From NCBI GenBank assembly GCA_021781575.1, contig JAJXWP010000003.1, forward strand, positions 1 to 64,000: a stretch of 64,000 nucleotides of DNA, given 5' to 3'. Made by a program: the position numbers and the translations under genes. Shown in pieces: positions 1 through 7,743 of the stretch. Position 1 is the first letter of the stretch, and each line of letters begins with the position of its first letter. The DNA is from Pseudomonadota bacterium. GTDB lineage: Bacteria > Pseudomonadota > Alphaproteobacteria > Rhodospirillales > Magnetospirillaceae. Below the pieces are notes generated by a model. The model worked only from the letters and a program-made list of their open reading frames with translations, did no database searches and was not told the origin of the DNA.

Positions 1-106
1 AGCTATCGCTGGCGCTCTGATATACCGATCCAAAGAGCCGGATGCGTGATCCGCACGTCCGGTTCTGTGAGAGGCGCGGGAGAGCAATCTCCCGTGCCTA
101 CTCGAC
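1..106 (+). mobile_element. Group II intron, 3' end (domains V and VI)
   Basis: Domain V folds at 35-65: GAGCCGGA (35-42) pairs with TCCGGTTC (58-65), TGCG (43-46) pairs with CGCA (52-55), and the diagnostic 2-nt CG bulge sits at 56-57. The AGC catalytic triad is at 36-38. Domain VI follows: 72-83 pairs with 88-99 around a GCAA tetraloop (84-87), with a bulged A at 100 as the expected branch point and CTCGAC as the last six intron bases. The predicted 3' splice junction is after 106. The intron body and any reverse-transcriptase/maturase lie left of the window. It ends 24 bp from the tlyA stop codon, in antisense orientation to tlyA. Domain V is slightly shorter than usual (5-nt apical loop), so activity is uncertain. 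Confidence 0.8.
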
Positions 107-129
107 GCGGGCTCCCAGGAGGCCGCCTC

Positions 130-867
130 CTAGCCCTTGCGCCCGGCGATGAGGAATTCCTTGTTCCCTTCGGGGCCGGTAATGGGGCTCTCGACAATGC
201 CGAGGACGTGCCAGCCGGCTTGCGCCGTCAGCCAGGCTGCGATGCGGTGGCAGACCTCGGAATGCAGTTCGGGGTCGCGGACCACCCCGCCTTTGCCGAC
301 GCGCCCCTTTCCCACCTCGAACTGCGGCTTGATCAGCGCCACCAGCCAGGCTTGCGGCTTGGTCAGGGCTAGGGCGGCGGGAAGGACCACCTCGAGGCCG
401 ATGAAGCTGGCGTCGCAGACCACCAGGTCGACAGGCTCGGAAATATCGCCGGCGGTCAGATGCCGGGCGTTGGTCCGCTCCATGACCACCACGCGGGGAT
501 CCTGCCGCAGCTTCCAGGCCAGCTGCCCCTGGCCGACGTCGACCGCGTAGACCCTGGCGGCCCCATGGGCCAGGAGGACGTCGGTAAACCCGCCGGTGGA
601 CGCGCCCACGTCCAAAGCGACCAAGCCTTGCGCATCGATGCCGAAGGTTTCGATCGCCTTGGCCAGCTTCAGGCCACCGCGGGAAACCCACGGATGTTCC
701 TGGCCGCGCAGTTCGATCACCGTATCTTCGGCCACCGTCAGACCCGGCTTGTCGAGCCGGCGCTCGCCGCTGAAGACCAGCCCCGCCATCACCAGCGCCT
801 GGGCCCGCGCCCGACTTTCAACCATGCCGCGATCAACAAGGATTTGGTCGACCCTCTTTTTCGCCAT
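130..867 (-). CDS. tlyA: TlyA-family rRNA 2'-O-methyltransferase / hemolysin A
   Basis: A 245-aa protein with an N-terminal S4 RNA-binding domain (about residues 4-60) and a FtsJ/RrmJ-type SAM methyltransferase domain. The SAM loop DVGASTGGF is at 86-94 and KPQFE, a typical TlyA motif, at 180-184. Family members methylate ribose 2'-OH groups of 16S/23S rRNA; the hemolysin name is historical. Length is normal. The start is the ATG at 867, just after an MAKKRVD-type N-terminus common in the family. In many alphaproteobacteria tlyA follows dxs; here it diverges from the HDAC gene at the other end of the xseB-ispA-dxs run and borders a group II intron, which suggests a local rearrangement (inference). 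Confidence 0.93.
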   Translation of the reverse strand: MAKKRVDQILVDRGMVESRARAQALVMAGLVFSGERRLDKPGLTVAEDTVIELRGQEHPWVSRGGLKLAKAIETFGIDAQGLVALDVGASTGGFTDVLLAHGAARVYAVDVGQGQLAWKLRQDPRVVVMERTNARHLTAGDISEPVDLVVCDASFIGLEVVLPAALALTKPQAWLVALIKPQFEVGKGRVGKGGVVRDPELHSEVCHRIAAWLTAQAGWHVLGIVESPITGPEGNKEFLIAGRKG

Positions 868-904
868 GGCCTAATCCCTGTCCCCTCATCCGTCGTTTGG
901 AAAT

Positions 905-921
905 TGCTCCGGCGGGGAGCA
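905..921. promoter_or_regulatory. Small hairpin in the tlyA/HDAC divergent region
   Basis: TGCTCC (905-910) and GGAGCA (916-921) form a 6-bp stem around GGCGG. It lies in the 101-bp region between the divergent starts of tlyA (867) and the HDAC gene (969). It could be an operator or a leader hairpin for either gene; nothing in the sequence decides this. Confidence 0.3.
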
Positions 922-968
922 TTCTGTAATTTCGTCTCAAAGACAAAAAGATTACGCGCCGGGGAACG

Positions 969-1901
969 ATGCCAACAGTGCTTTTCACCCATCCCGATTG
1001 CCTGGAACACGACACCGGCGAGTACCATCCCGAATGCGCCGACCGATTGAAGGCGATCCTCCAGACTCTCGAGGCGGAGGAGTTCATGACCCTTCACTAC
1101 GAGCAGGCGCCCAAGGCGACGATGGAGCAGATCCTGCGGGCCCATTCGCTGGAACATGTCGATTTTATTCGCGATAACTTGCCGGTGGATGGCCAATACA
1201 ACCATCTCGACCCCGACACGGTGATCAGTGCCCGGTCGTGGGAGGCGGCGCTCAGAGCGGCCGGCGCGACCATCGCCGCCGTCGACGCCGTAGTCGAAGG
1301 CAAGTGCCGCAACGCCTTCTGTGCCGTCCGCCCGCCAGGACACCATGCGGAACCTCGTGGCGTTATGGGATTCTGCCTCCTCAACAACATCGCCATCGGC
1401 GCCCTCCACGCGCAGGCGGCGCACGGATTGCGCCGCATCGCGGTGGTCGATATCGACGTCCACCACGGCAACGGCACGCAGCAGATTTTTTTCAACAACC
1501 CCGGACTGTTCTACGCATCGACCCACCAGGAGGACGCCTATCCCGGGACGGGGTTCGTCCACGAGACGGGATGCGCCGACAATATCGTCAACGTCCCGCT
1601 GCCGGCGGGAGCCGGGTCCGAGCCGTGGCGCCGCGCCGTGTCCGACCTCATTTTGCCGCGAGTCAGGGCCTTCTGCCCCGAATTGATTATGCTTTCGGCC
1701 GGGTTCGATGCCCACGGTTCGGATCCGCTGGCACACATGCGGCTGACCACCGATGACTTCCACTGGATCACCGACCAGCTATGCATTCTGGCAGGAGAGA
1801 TCTGCAACAATCGACTGGTGTCAGTTCTTGAAGGCGGCTATGACTTGCGGGCCTTGTCGATGTCTTGCGCGGCGCATGTGCGGGCGTTGATGGGGTTTTG
1901 A
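969..1901 (+). CDS. Histone-deacetylase-family amidohydrolase (acetylpolyamine/acetoin-type)
   Basis: A 310-aa arginase/deacetylase-fold protein. The zinc/catalytic motifs of class II HDAC-like enzymes are present: RPPGHHAEP at 121-129 (tandem His 125-126), DIDVHHGNGT at 161-170 (metal ligands D163 and H165), AGFDAH at 244-249 (D247), and a late EGGYDL with the transition-state Tyr. Bacterial members remove acyl groups from polyamines or proteins; the substrate cannot be told from sequence. The ATG at 969 is preceded by GGGGAA at 961-966. It lies 78 bp upstream of xseB and in the same direction, the usual HDAC-xseB-ispA-dxs order of this group. Confidence 0.9.
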   Translation: MPTVLFTHPDCLEHDTGEYHPECADRLKAILQTLEAEEFMTLHYEQAPKATMEQILRAHSLEHVDFIRDNLPVDGQYNHLDPDTVISARSWEAALRAAGATIAAVDAVVEGKCRNAFCAVRPPGHHAEPRGVMGFCLLNNIAIGALHAQAAHGLRRIAVVDIDVHHGNGTQQIFFNNPGLFYASTHQEDAYPGTGFVHETGCADNIVNVPLPAGAGSEPWRRAVSDLILPRVRAFCPELIMLSAGFDAHGSDPLAHMRLTTDDFHWITDQLCILAGEICNNRLVSVLEGGYDLRALSMSCAAHVRALMGF

Positions 1902-1938
1902 CCCCTTGCCCCTTCCTCTTGTTGCGAGAGCAATACCT

Positions 1939-1960
1939 AGCGCGTAAACTGCCGCGCTTT
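1939..1960 (+). other. Short stem-loop before xseB
   Basis: AGCGCG (1939-1944) pairs with CGCGCT (1953-1958) around an 8-nt loop and is followed by TTT. It lies between the HDAC stop and the xseB start. It could be a weak terminator or a leader hairpin. Confidence 0.25.
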
Positions 1961-1979
1961 CGTTCCGAGGGAGTGTGTA

Positions 1980-2225
1980 TTGGCCGATTTGCCCGCCGAC
2001 ATTGCCGCCTTGACGTTTGAGGATGCCCTGGCCGAGCTGGAGCGCATCGTGCGCCAGTTGGAAGACGGGAAGGGGCGGCTCGACGAAGCCATCGAGGCTT
2101 ATACGCGCGGCGTACAACTCAAGCGCCACTGCGAAACCAAGCTGGCCGAGGCGCAAGCTCGCGTCGAACGCATCGTACTCGGCTCCGACGGAAGCATCGG
2201 CACTCAGCCGACCGATCTAGGTTGA
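1980..2225 (+). CDS. xseB: Exodeoxyribonuclease VII small subunit
   Basis: An 81-aa helical protein with the XseB signature LTFEDALAELERIVRQLE near the N-terminus and an acidic spacer, then a second helix rich in Lys/Glu (LKRHCETKLAEAQARVE). XseB partners the catalytic XseA subunit to degrade single-stranded DNA to oligonucleotides; xseA is not in the window. The predicted start is TTG at 1980, with CGAGGGAG (1966-1973) as ribosome-binding site. The stop codon overlaps the most upstream possible start of ispA, so the two are translationally coupled. Confidence 0.93.
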   Translation: MADLPADIAALTFEDALAELERIVRQLEDGKGRLDEAIEAYTRGVQLKRHCETKLAEAQARVERIVLGSDGSIGTQPTDLG

Positions 2226-3127
2226 AGGACTGGCATAACGTGACAACTTTGAAGGCTGCTCTTGAGGTCACCGCGCGTGACCTGAACGACGAACTGGCGC
2301 GGCTGCTTCCCGTCAGCGAGGGGCCCGAGGGACGGCTTCAGGAAGCGATGCGCTACGCGACCCTGGACGGCGGCAAGCGCCTGCGGCCGTTTTTCGTGCT
2401 GCAGACGGCGCGACTGTTCAATGTCGCCGAGCAGGCGGCCCTGCGCACGGCGGCGGCGATCGAACTGGTGCATTGCTATTCGCTGGTTCACGACGACCTG
2501 CCGGCGATGGACGACGACGACCTGCGGCGTGGTCGGCCGACCTGCCACAAGGCGTTCGACGAGGCCACGGCGATCCTCGCCGGCGACGCCCTGCTGACCA
2601 AAGCATTTGAAGTGCTGGCCGGGCCCGCCACCCACTCCGATCCGCAAGTCCGCTCGGATCTGGTGGTGGAACTGGCGCAGGCCTCGGGCGATCACGGGAT
2701 GGTGGGCGGTCAGATGTTCGACTTGATGGCCGAAAGCCTGGAGATGGACGTGGCTGCGGTGACGCGGTTGCAAGGCTTGAAGACCGGCCAGCTCATTCGC
2801 TTCTCCTGCGAGGCCGGCGCGATCCTTGGCAAGGCGCCCTGGCAGCAGCGCCAAGCCCTGCGCGCCTACGCCCATGACGTCGGCCTGGCATTCCAGATCA
2901 CCGACGACATCCTGGACGTGGAAGGCGACCCGGGCCAGGTCGGCAAAGGTCTGCGCAAGGATGCCGAAGCGGGCAAGGCCACCTTCGTTTCGCTTCTGGG
3001 ATTGGACAGGGCGCGACACCAGGCCGAAATGTTGTCGGATCAGGCGATCAACCACTTGGCTTGCTTCGACGCCAAGGCGGATCTATTGCGCGAAGCGGCG
3101 CGCTTCGTAGTCGAGCGTTCCTTGTGA
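2222..3127 (+). CDS. ispA: Farnesyl/geranyl diphosphate synthase (short-chain polyprenyl synthetase)
   Basis: About 300 aa, all-alpha polyprenyl synthetase. The first aspartate-rich motif is [14 protein letters not shown] (91-104) and the second is DDILD in the C-terminal half; both bind Mg-diphosphate. The DDxxxxD spacing is that of bacterial FPP synthases (IspA), which condense IPP with DMAPP/GPP. Two starts are possible: TTG at 2222 overlapping the xseB stop (TTGA), or GTG at 2240 (VTTLKAAL), which matches family N-termini equally well. It sits directly before dxs, so precursor and prenyl-chain synthesis are co-transcribed. Confidence 0.92.
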   Translation: MKDWHNVTTLKAALEVTARDLNDELARLLPVSEGPEGRLQEAMRYATLDGGKRLRPFFVLQTARLFNVAEQAALRTAAAIELVHCYSLVHDDLPAMDDDDLRRGRPTCHKAFDEATAILAGDALLTKAFEVLAGPATHSDPQVRSDLVVELAQASGDHGMVGGQMFDLMAESLEMDVAAVTRLQGLKTGQLIRFSCEAGAILGKAPWQQRQALRAYAHDVGLAFQITDDILDVEGDPGQVGKGLRKDAEAGKATFVSLLGLDRARHQAEMLSDQAINHLACFDAKADLLREAARFVVERSL

Positions 3128-3138
3128 TGGAAAGACGA

Positions 3139-5055
3139 ATGAGCAAGACGCCCCTTCTTGACCGGGTTCGGGTCCCGGCCGACCTGCGTTCGTTTGGGGT
3201 GGACGAGCTTCGCCAGCTGACGGACGAGGTTCGCCAGGAGATGATCGAGGTGGTGTCGGTGACCGGGGGCCATCTGGGGGCGGGCCTTGGGGTGGTGGAA
3301 CTGACGGTGGCGTTGCACCACGTGTTCCAGACGCCGGAGGACCGCCTGATCTGGGACGTCGGGCACCAGGCCTATCCGCACAAGATCCTGACCGGGCGGC
3401 GGGCGCGCATGCGGTCGCTGCGCCAGGGGGGCGGCCTTTCGGGCTTCACCCGGCGTTCGGAAAGTGGCTACGACCCGTTCGGCGCCGGGCATTCGTCGAC
3501 CAGCATCTCGGCGGGTCTGGGGATGGCGGTGGGGCGCGACCTGAAGGGTGGGGACAACCATGTGGTGGCGGTGATCGGCGACGGCGCGATGAGCGCCGGC
3601 ATGGCCTACGAGGCGCTGAACAACGCCGGTTCGATGCGCTCGCGGCTGGTGGTGGTGTTGAACGACAACGACATGTCGATCGCCCCGCCGGTCGGAGCGA
3701 TGAGCGACTATCTGTCGCGGCTGCTGTCGTCCAAGCCGTTTCACTCGATCCGCCATGTGATGAAAGACCTGGCCTCGGTGTTTCCCGGGCCGCTGGAGCG
3801 GGCGGCGCGGCGCGCCGAGGAGTTCGCCCGCGGCATGGTGTCGGGCGGCGGCACGCTGTTCGAGGAGCTGGGCTTTTATTATGTGGGACCGGTGGACGGG
3901 CACAATCTCGACCACCTGATCCCGGTGCTGAAGAACGTGCGCGACGCGCCCGATGCGGCGCCGGTGCTGATCCATGTGGTGACCAAGAAGGGACGCGGCT
4001 ACGCCCCGGCCGAGGCGGCGGCCGACAAGTACCACGGGGTGGGCAAGTTCGACGTGGTGACCGGCGCCCTGGCCAAGCCGAAGGCCAATGCGCCGTCTTA
4101 TACCGGGGTGTTCGCCCAGGCCCTGATCGAGGAGGCGCGCCACGACGAGACCATCGTCGCCATCACCGCGGCGATGCCGGCGGGCACCGGGCTGGACAAG
4201 TTCGCCAGCCGCTACCCGGCCCGCTGCTTCGACGTCGGCATTGCCGAGCAGCATGCGGTGACCTTCGCCGCCGGGCTGGCCTGCGAGGGGTTCAAGCCGT
4301 TCTGCGCGCTGTACTCGAGCTTCCTGCAGCGCGGCTACGACCAGGTGGTGCACGACGTGGCGCTGCAGTCGCTGCCGGTCCGCTTCGCCATCGACCGGGC
4401 CGGCCTGGTCGGCGCCGACGGCGCCACCCACGCCGGCGCTTACGACCTGGCCTTCCTCGGCTGCCTGCCCGGCATGGTGATCATGGCCCCGGCCGACGAG
4501 GCCGAACTGATGCATGCGGTGGCCACCGCGGTGGCCATCGACGACCGCCCCTCGGCCTTCCGCTACCCGCGCGGCGAAGGGGTCGGCGTCGAGATGCCGG
4601 AACGCGGCCGGGTGCTGGAGATCGGCAAGGGCCGGATCCTCCGCGAAGGCAACACGGTGGCGATCCTGTCCCTCGGCCCGCGCCTCGCCGAGGCCTTGAA
4701 AGCGGCCGACGAACTGGCCACCCGCGGTCTGTCGACGACGGTGGCCGACGCCCGCTTCGCCAAGCCGCTGGACGAAGAGCTGCTGCGCCGCCTGGCGCTC
4801 AACCACGCCGTGCTGCTGACCGTCGAGGAAGGCGCCATCGGCGGCTTCTCCGCCGCCGTGCTGCACTTTCTCGCCCATGCCGGACTGTTGGACAACGGCC
4901 TCAAGGTCCGGCCGCTGGTGCTGCCCGACCGCTTCATCGACCACGACGCCCCCCACGTCCAGTACGATGCCGCCGGCTTGAACGCCGCCCAGATCGTCGC
5001 CCAGGCCCTCATCGCCATGGGCCTCGATGCCGCCCACAACACGGCAAGAGCTTGA
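3139..5055 (+). CDS. dxs: 1-deoxy-D-xylulose-5-phosphate synthase
   Basis: A 638-aa thiamine-diphosphate enzyme that joins pyruvate and glyceraldehyde-3-phosphate, the first step of the MEP isoprenoid pathway. Visible motifs are GGHLGAGLG near residue 43, WDVGHQ at 72-77, the ThDP-binding [15 protein letters not shown] segment near 155, and the transketolase pyrimidine-domain [10 protein letters not shown]. The ATG at 3139 has GGAAAG (3129-3134) at good spacing; an in-frame ATG at 3127 lacks this. The ispA stop is 12 bp upstream, so the genes form one operon. Length is typical of the family. Confidence 0.96.
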   Translation: MSKTPLLDRVRVPADLRSFGVDELRQLTDEVRQEMIEVVSVTGGHLGAGLGVVELTVALHHVFQTPEDRLIWDVGHQAYPHKILTGRRARMRSLRQGGGLSGFTRRSESGYDPFGAGHSSTSISAGLGMAVGRDLKGGDNHVVAVIGDGAMSAGMAYEALNNAGSMRSRLVVVLNDNDMSIAPPVGAMSDYLSRLLSSKPFHSIRHVMKDLASVFPGPLERAARRAEEFARGMVSGGGTLFEELGFYYVGPVDGHNLDHLIPVLKNVRDAPDAAPVLIHVVTKKGRGYAPAEAAADKYHGVGKFDVVTGALAKPKANAPSYTGVFAQALIEEARHDETIVAITAAMPAGTGLDKFASRYPARCFDVGIAEQHAVTFAAGLACEGFKPFCALYSSFLQRGYDQVVHDVALQSLPVRFAIDRAGLVGADGATHAGAYDLAFLGCLPGMVIMAPADEAELMHAVATAVAIDDRPSAFRYPRGEGVGVEMPERGRVLEIGKGRILREGNTVAILSLGPRLAEALKAADELATRGLSTTVADARFAKPLDEELLRRLALNHAVLLTVEEGAIGGFSAAVLHFLAHAGLLDNGLKVRPLVLPDRFIDHDAPHVQYDAAGLNAAQIVAQALIAMGLDAAHNTARA

Positions 5056-5371
5056 AGAGCACATTCCTGTAAGCGTTCGTCCGGAAACGGGTCAAGTCCG
5101 GCAGTGACGAAGAAGGGGGTGCCCCCCTGTGATCACGAACTGCTCGAATGCCAAGTCTCGATGAGCGAAACTCATCCAGACTTGGCTGGCCCGTTGCGGG
5201 CCCGCGCCACCGTTGGCGCCTAGCCAAGGATTTCGGGAAAAACGCCCGGCGACTGAGGGAGCGGCGGAGCCGAGTGCAGTTGTTCCCGAATGGGCGGCAA
5301 GGGCCTTGGCAGGAAATCGCATCTCCGATAAACAATTCGCATTGCAATCTGGTTGCGTTGGGGCGGGGTCA
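5056..5371. other. 316-bp non-coding stretch with several nested stems
   Basis: No convincing gene. The left part has GGGGG (5115-5119) against CCCCC. Then come three successive hairpins: GCCAAGTCT/AGACTTGGC (5150-5158/5178-5186) with inner ATGAG/CTCAT; GGCCCG/CGGGCC (5188-5202); and GCGCCA/TGGCGC (5204-5219). A longer nested structure follows at 5223-5310 and is listed separately. The right end is the leader of the ArsR-type gene, with the palindrome ATTGCAAT at 5341-5348, 24 bp before its ATG. Confidence 0.6.
5223..5310. ncRNA. Candidate structured RNA element (unknown class)
   Basis: Four nested helices fit without conflict: GCCAAGG (5223-5229) with CCTTGGC (5304-5310); TTCGGGAA (5232-5239) with TTCCCGAA (5283-5290); ACTG (5252-5255) with CAGT (5277-5280); and CGGC (5262-5265) with GCCG (5269-5272) around GGA. 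No T-run marks a terminator. The strand cannot be decided because the stems are nearly symmetric. It could be an RNA, a palindromic mobile unit, or decayed coding sequence. Confidence 0.35.
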
Positions 5372-5680
5372 ATGGTGGATGCCGAATGGCTGGAGCGTAA
5401 GGCCGAGCGCGCCAGCGGTCTGTTGAAAGCGATGGCCAATCAGCATCGCCTGATCATTCTCTGCCTGCTGCTCAATGGCGAGAAATCGGTGGGAGAGCTT
5501 GAGCAGCTGATCGGCCTCTCGCAGTCAGCCCTGTCCCAGCACTTGGCCCGGCTGCGGCGCGATGGGCTGGTGCAGACGCGACGGTCGGCACAGACGATCT
5601 ATTACACGCTGCAGGGCGACCACGCCCGCCGCCTGATCAGCACCCTTTACGACATGTACTGCGACACCCTCGATGCTTGA
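5372..5680 (+). CDS. ArsR-family repressor, SqrR/BigR-type persulfide sensor candidate
   Basis: A 102-aa winged-helix protein. The recognition helix is the SQSALSQHLARLRRDGLV segment (about 50-67), almost a family consensus, followed by a beta-wing with TRRSAQTIYYTL. There are only two cysteines, C31 (in IILCLL) and C97 (in DMYC). Their 66-residue spacing equals that of C41/C107 in Rhodobacter SqrR and C42/C108 in BigR, which sense sulfane sulfur by forming a cross-link (recalled family knowledge). The ATG at 5372 follows GGGGCGGGG; longer in-frame openings lack family similarity. Its target could be itself or a nearby gene. The convergent MBL-fold gene is a tempting but unproven partner. Confidence 0.85.
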   Translation: MVDAEWLERKAERASGLLKAMANQHRLIILCLLLNGEKSVGELEQLIGLSQSALSQHLARLRRDGLVQTRRSAQTIYYTLQGDHARRLISTLYDMYCDTLDA

Positions 5681-5693
5681 AATTTGAGCAACA

Positions 5694-5713
5694 GCGGACA
5701 CGGAGGCGTCCGC
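5694..5713. terminator. Stem-loop between convergent arsR-type and MBL genes
   Basis: GCGGAC (5694-5699) pairs with GTCCGC (5708-5713) around an 8-nt loop. It lies in the 99-bp gap between two converging stop codons. There is no T-run, so if it terminates it is probably not a simple intrinsic terminator. Confidence 0.3.
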
Positions 5714-5779
5714 CGCCACTGAAGGGTCGCAGGCTCCGCCTGGCAATGAGGCGATTATTCCCGGACGGAGACGAAGGGG

Positions 5780-6793
5780 TTAACAGCGCAGGAAGCGGCG
5801 AACCCCCGCCGTGTCCGTCTCGCACCGCAGCTTCCCCTGGTGCAGCAGGCAGTGCAGGTGGGACAGGCTCTCCCCAAGGGCAAAGAACAGTTGGTGGGTA
5901 TCCAACTCGCGCCGGAACAGCACCCGCAACACATCCAGGGCGCTGAGCGGAGTACCGCAGGCGTCCAGTGTCTTGGCCAGGCGCTCATCATGGTGCTGTT
6001 CCAGGGCATCGAGGCGAGCATGCAGGCCGCGGAATGGCAGGCCATGGGACGGCAGCACCAGGACGTCGGCGGGAAGCGGCCGGAAGACCTGCAGCGAATC
6101 GAGGAAATCCTGCAACGGGTTGGCCTCGGGCTCGTTCGGCCAGACGCTCACATTCGGACTGATGGTCGGCAGGATCTGGTCGCCGGAAATCAGCACCTGC
6201 AGTTCTTCGCACCACAGGCAGGCATGTTCGGGCGAATGTCCGCGCCCAACGATGACCCGCCATCGATGCCCGCCGATACGGATCTCCTCTCCCCCTCGCA
6301 GCCGGCGCAAAGCAGGCGGGATTTCGCGCACACGCTTGCCATAGGCGTTGCCTCGTTCCACCATCACTGTCATCAGGGCCTCGTCGAAGCCCGCCGCCCG
6401 GTAAAAGCCCCGCGACGCTTCGATGAAGCCATCGCCAGGGTCCAGGCTGAGCATCCGGCCGTACAGCCATTCCGCCAAGGTCGCTTCCATGGTCAAGGCG
6501 AAACGCCGGCCCAGCCATGCGGCCAGTCCCATGTGGTCCGGATGAAAATGCGTGACGACCAGGCGTGCCGGTGCCCGCCCGGCCATCGGCCCGGCAAGAA
6601 CTTCGTCCCACAGCTCGCGAGTCTTGCGATCGGGCAAACCCGTATCGATCACCGCCCAGCCGTCACCATCCTCGATCAGCCACAAGTTGACATGGTCGAG
6701 GGCGAAGGGTAGCGGCATGCGCAGCCAAAAAATTCCGGGCGCGACCGGAACCGCCTGCCCGGGCGGCGGCGGTGCGGGAAATGGTGTTTCCAT
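5780..6793 (-). CDS. Metallo-beta-lactamase-fold hydrolase (LACTB2/glyoxalase-II-like)
   Basis: A 337-aa MBL-fold protein. The zinc motif appears as THFHPDH (HxHxDH) in the N-terminal third, with a later GHSPEH and GDQILP that supply the remaining His and Asp ligands, and PSHG near the end. A C-terminal helical region of about 80 residues (LEQHHDERLAKTL onward) resembles the winged-helix tail of LACTB2-like hydrolases. The substrate is unknown; members hydrolyse thioesters or RNA/phosphodiesters. The start was set at 6793 because METPFPAP follows a GAGG site; a longer reading frame to 6961 has low-complexity sequence with no family match. It converges on the ArsR-type gene. Confidence 0.85.
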   Translation of the reverse strand: METPFPAPPPPGQAVPVAPGIFWLRMPLPFALDHVNLWLIEDGDGWAVIDTGLPDRKTRELWDEVLAGPMAGRAPARLVVTHFHPDHMGLAAWLGRRFALTMEATLAEWLYGRMLSLDPGDGFIEASRGFYRAAGFDEALMTVMVERGNAYGKRVREIPPALRRLRGGEEIRIGGHRWRVIVGRGHSPEHACLWCEELQVLISGDQILPTISPNVSVWPNEPEANPLQDFLDSLQVFRPLPADVLVLPSHGLPFRGLHARLDALEQHHDERLAKTLDACGTPLSALDVLRVLFRRELDTHQLFFALGESLSHLHCLLHQGKLRCETDTAGVRRFLRC

Positions 6794-6929
6794 GGTCCTC
6801 GTACTCGGTGATGGTGATGAGAATCGGCCCGGCGGCACTACCACCATCCGCCGGATTTCACGACAGATCAATGGGCCGGCAGGATACCGGATCCGAACGT
6901 TTGGCGGCCAGGCATCCGGCGGTGGACCG

Positions 6930-7613
6930 TCAGGGCGCGTCCGCTGCCGGCTCACCGACAAGATCGATGGCCTCCAAAAGCAGGTCGACGATCTTGCCGA
7001 TATCGGCGACGTGATCGGTATTGATGGTCAGATCATAAGTCCGCGGATCATCAATACGTTCCCGGAATTGCTCCCAGACGAACTGAGCGCGGGCGCGGTT
7101 GACCTCGTCGGCACGCTTCAGAGCGACATCGACCGACAGTCCTTCGGTCGCCGCCAGCCGCTTCGCCGCAACATCCGGTGAGCAGGTAAACCGCAGGCGC
7201 AATGCGCCGCTGCGGGCCAGGACCAAGTGCGCTGCGCGCCCCAGAATAACGCCGCCGCTACGGCCGAGGTTGAGGATCACGTTGAGCAGATGGCGCCGGT
7301 AACTGTCGGCGCTGAGGTCCTGCCCGGTCATCAGGGAGTAAAGCCACAGGTCCCGCAACTGGCTGGAACTGGCGTCGATCGCCCGCATCGTTTCGGGCTC
7401 GGCGTCCAGTCGCTTGGAGATGCGATCAAGGACGATACGGTCGTAGACCTCCAGGCCAAGCCGCTGGGCGAGCAATTTAGCGACCTCGTCGCCACCGCTG
7501 CCGCAGTCGCGGGAAATACAGACCACTCGGCGCGGGGCGATGGCCGGGCGGCCGCCGGCGGGCGTATGGATCGCCTTGAGCATGGCCTGTATGGCCTTTT
7601 GAACGTCGGGCAT
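6930..7613 (-). CDS. Cytidylate-kinase-like P-loop protein
   Basis: A 227-aa protein of the cytidylate kinase-like family, distinct from housekeeping Cmk. The nucleotide loop is degenerate: RDCGSGGDEVAKLLAQRLG (about residues 35-53) lacks the usual GKS/T lysine of Walker A but keeps the family's GSGG form. Downstream are GRAAHLVL and the LID-like Arg-rich segment VALKRADEVNRARAQF. Members are thought to phosphorylate nucleotides or other small molecules; the substrate is unknown. The ATG at 7613 has AAGGTGG upstream. It stands alone between the MBL gene and cheZ, both on the same strand. Confidence 0.8.
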   Translation of the reverse strand: MPDVQKAIQAMLKAIHTPAGGRPAIAPRRVVCISRDCGSGGDEVAKLLAQRLGLEVYDRIVLDRISKRLDAEPETMRAIDASSSQLRDLWLYSLMTGQDLSADSYRRHLLNVILNLGRSGGVILGRAAHLVLARSGALRLRFTCSPDVAAKRLAATEGLSVDVALKRADEVNRARAQFVWEQFRERIDDPRTYDLTINTDHVADIGKIVDLLLEAIDLVGEPAADAP

Positions 7614-7743
7614 GCGCCACCTTTCTTGTTACGACCAACCCCCCGCAACCTAAGGATACCATGGGTGGAACTGCCCCGCCATTCCCCCTGGCGCATGGGT
7701 GGCGCGCCGAGCGGTCGGCGCGGCCGGCCCCACGCCGTCGCGC

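Noticed and set aside
3040-5064. Very long open frame on the minus strand opposite dxs (about 670 codons)
   Set aside because: It mirrors the dxs coding strand; its product is His/Arg/Gln-rich with no domain, as expected for antisense frames in high-GC DNA.
6794-6961. N-terminal extension of the MBL-fold hydrolase
   Set aside because: The added residues are Pro/Arg-rich and unlike the family; the start at 6793 has a good ribosome-binding site.
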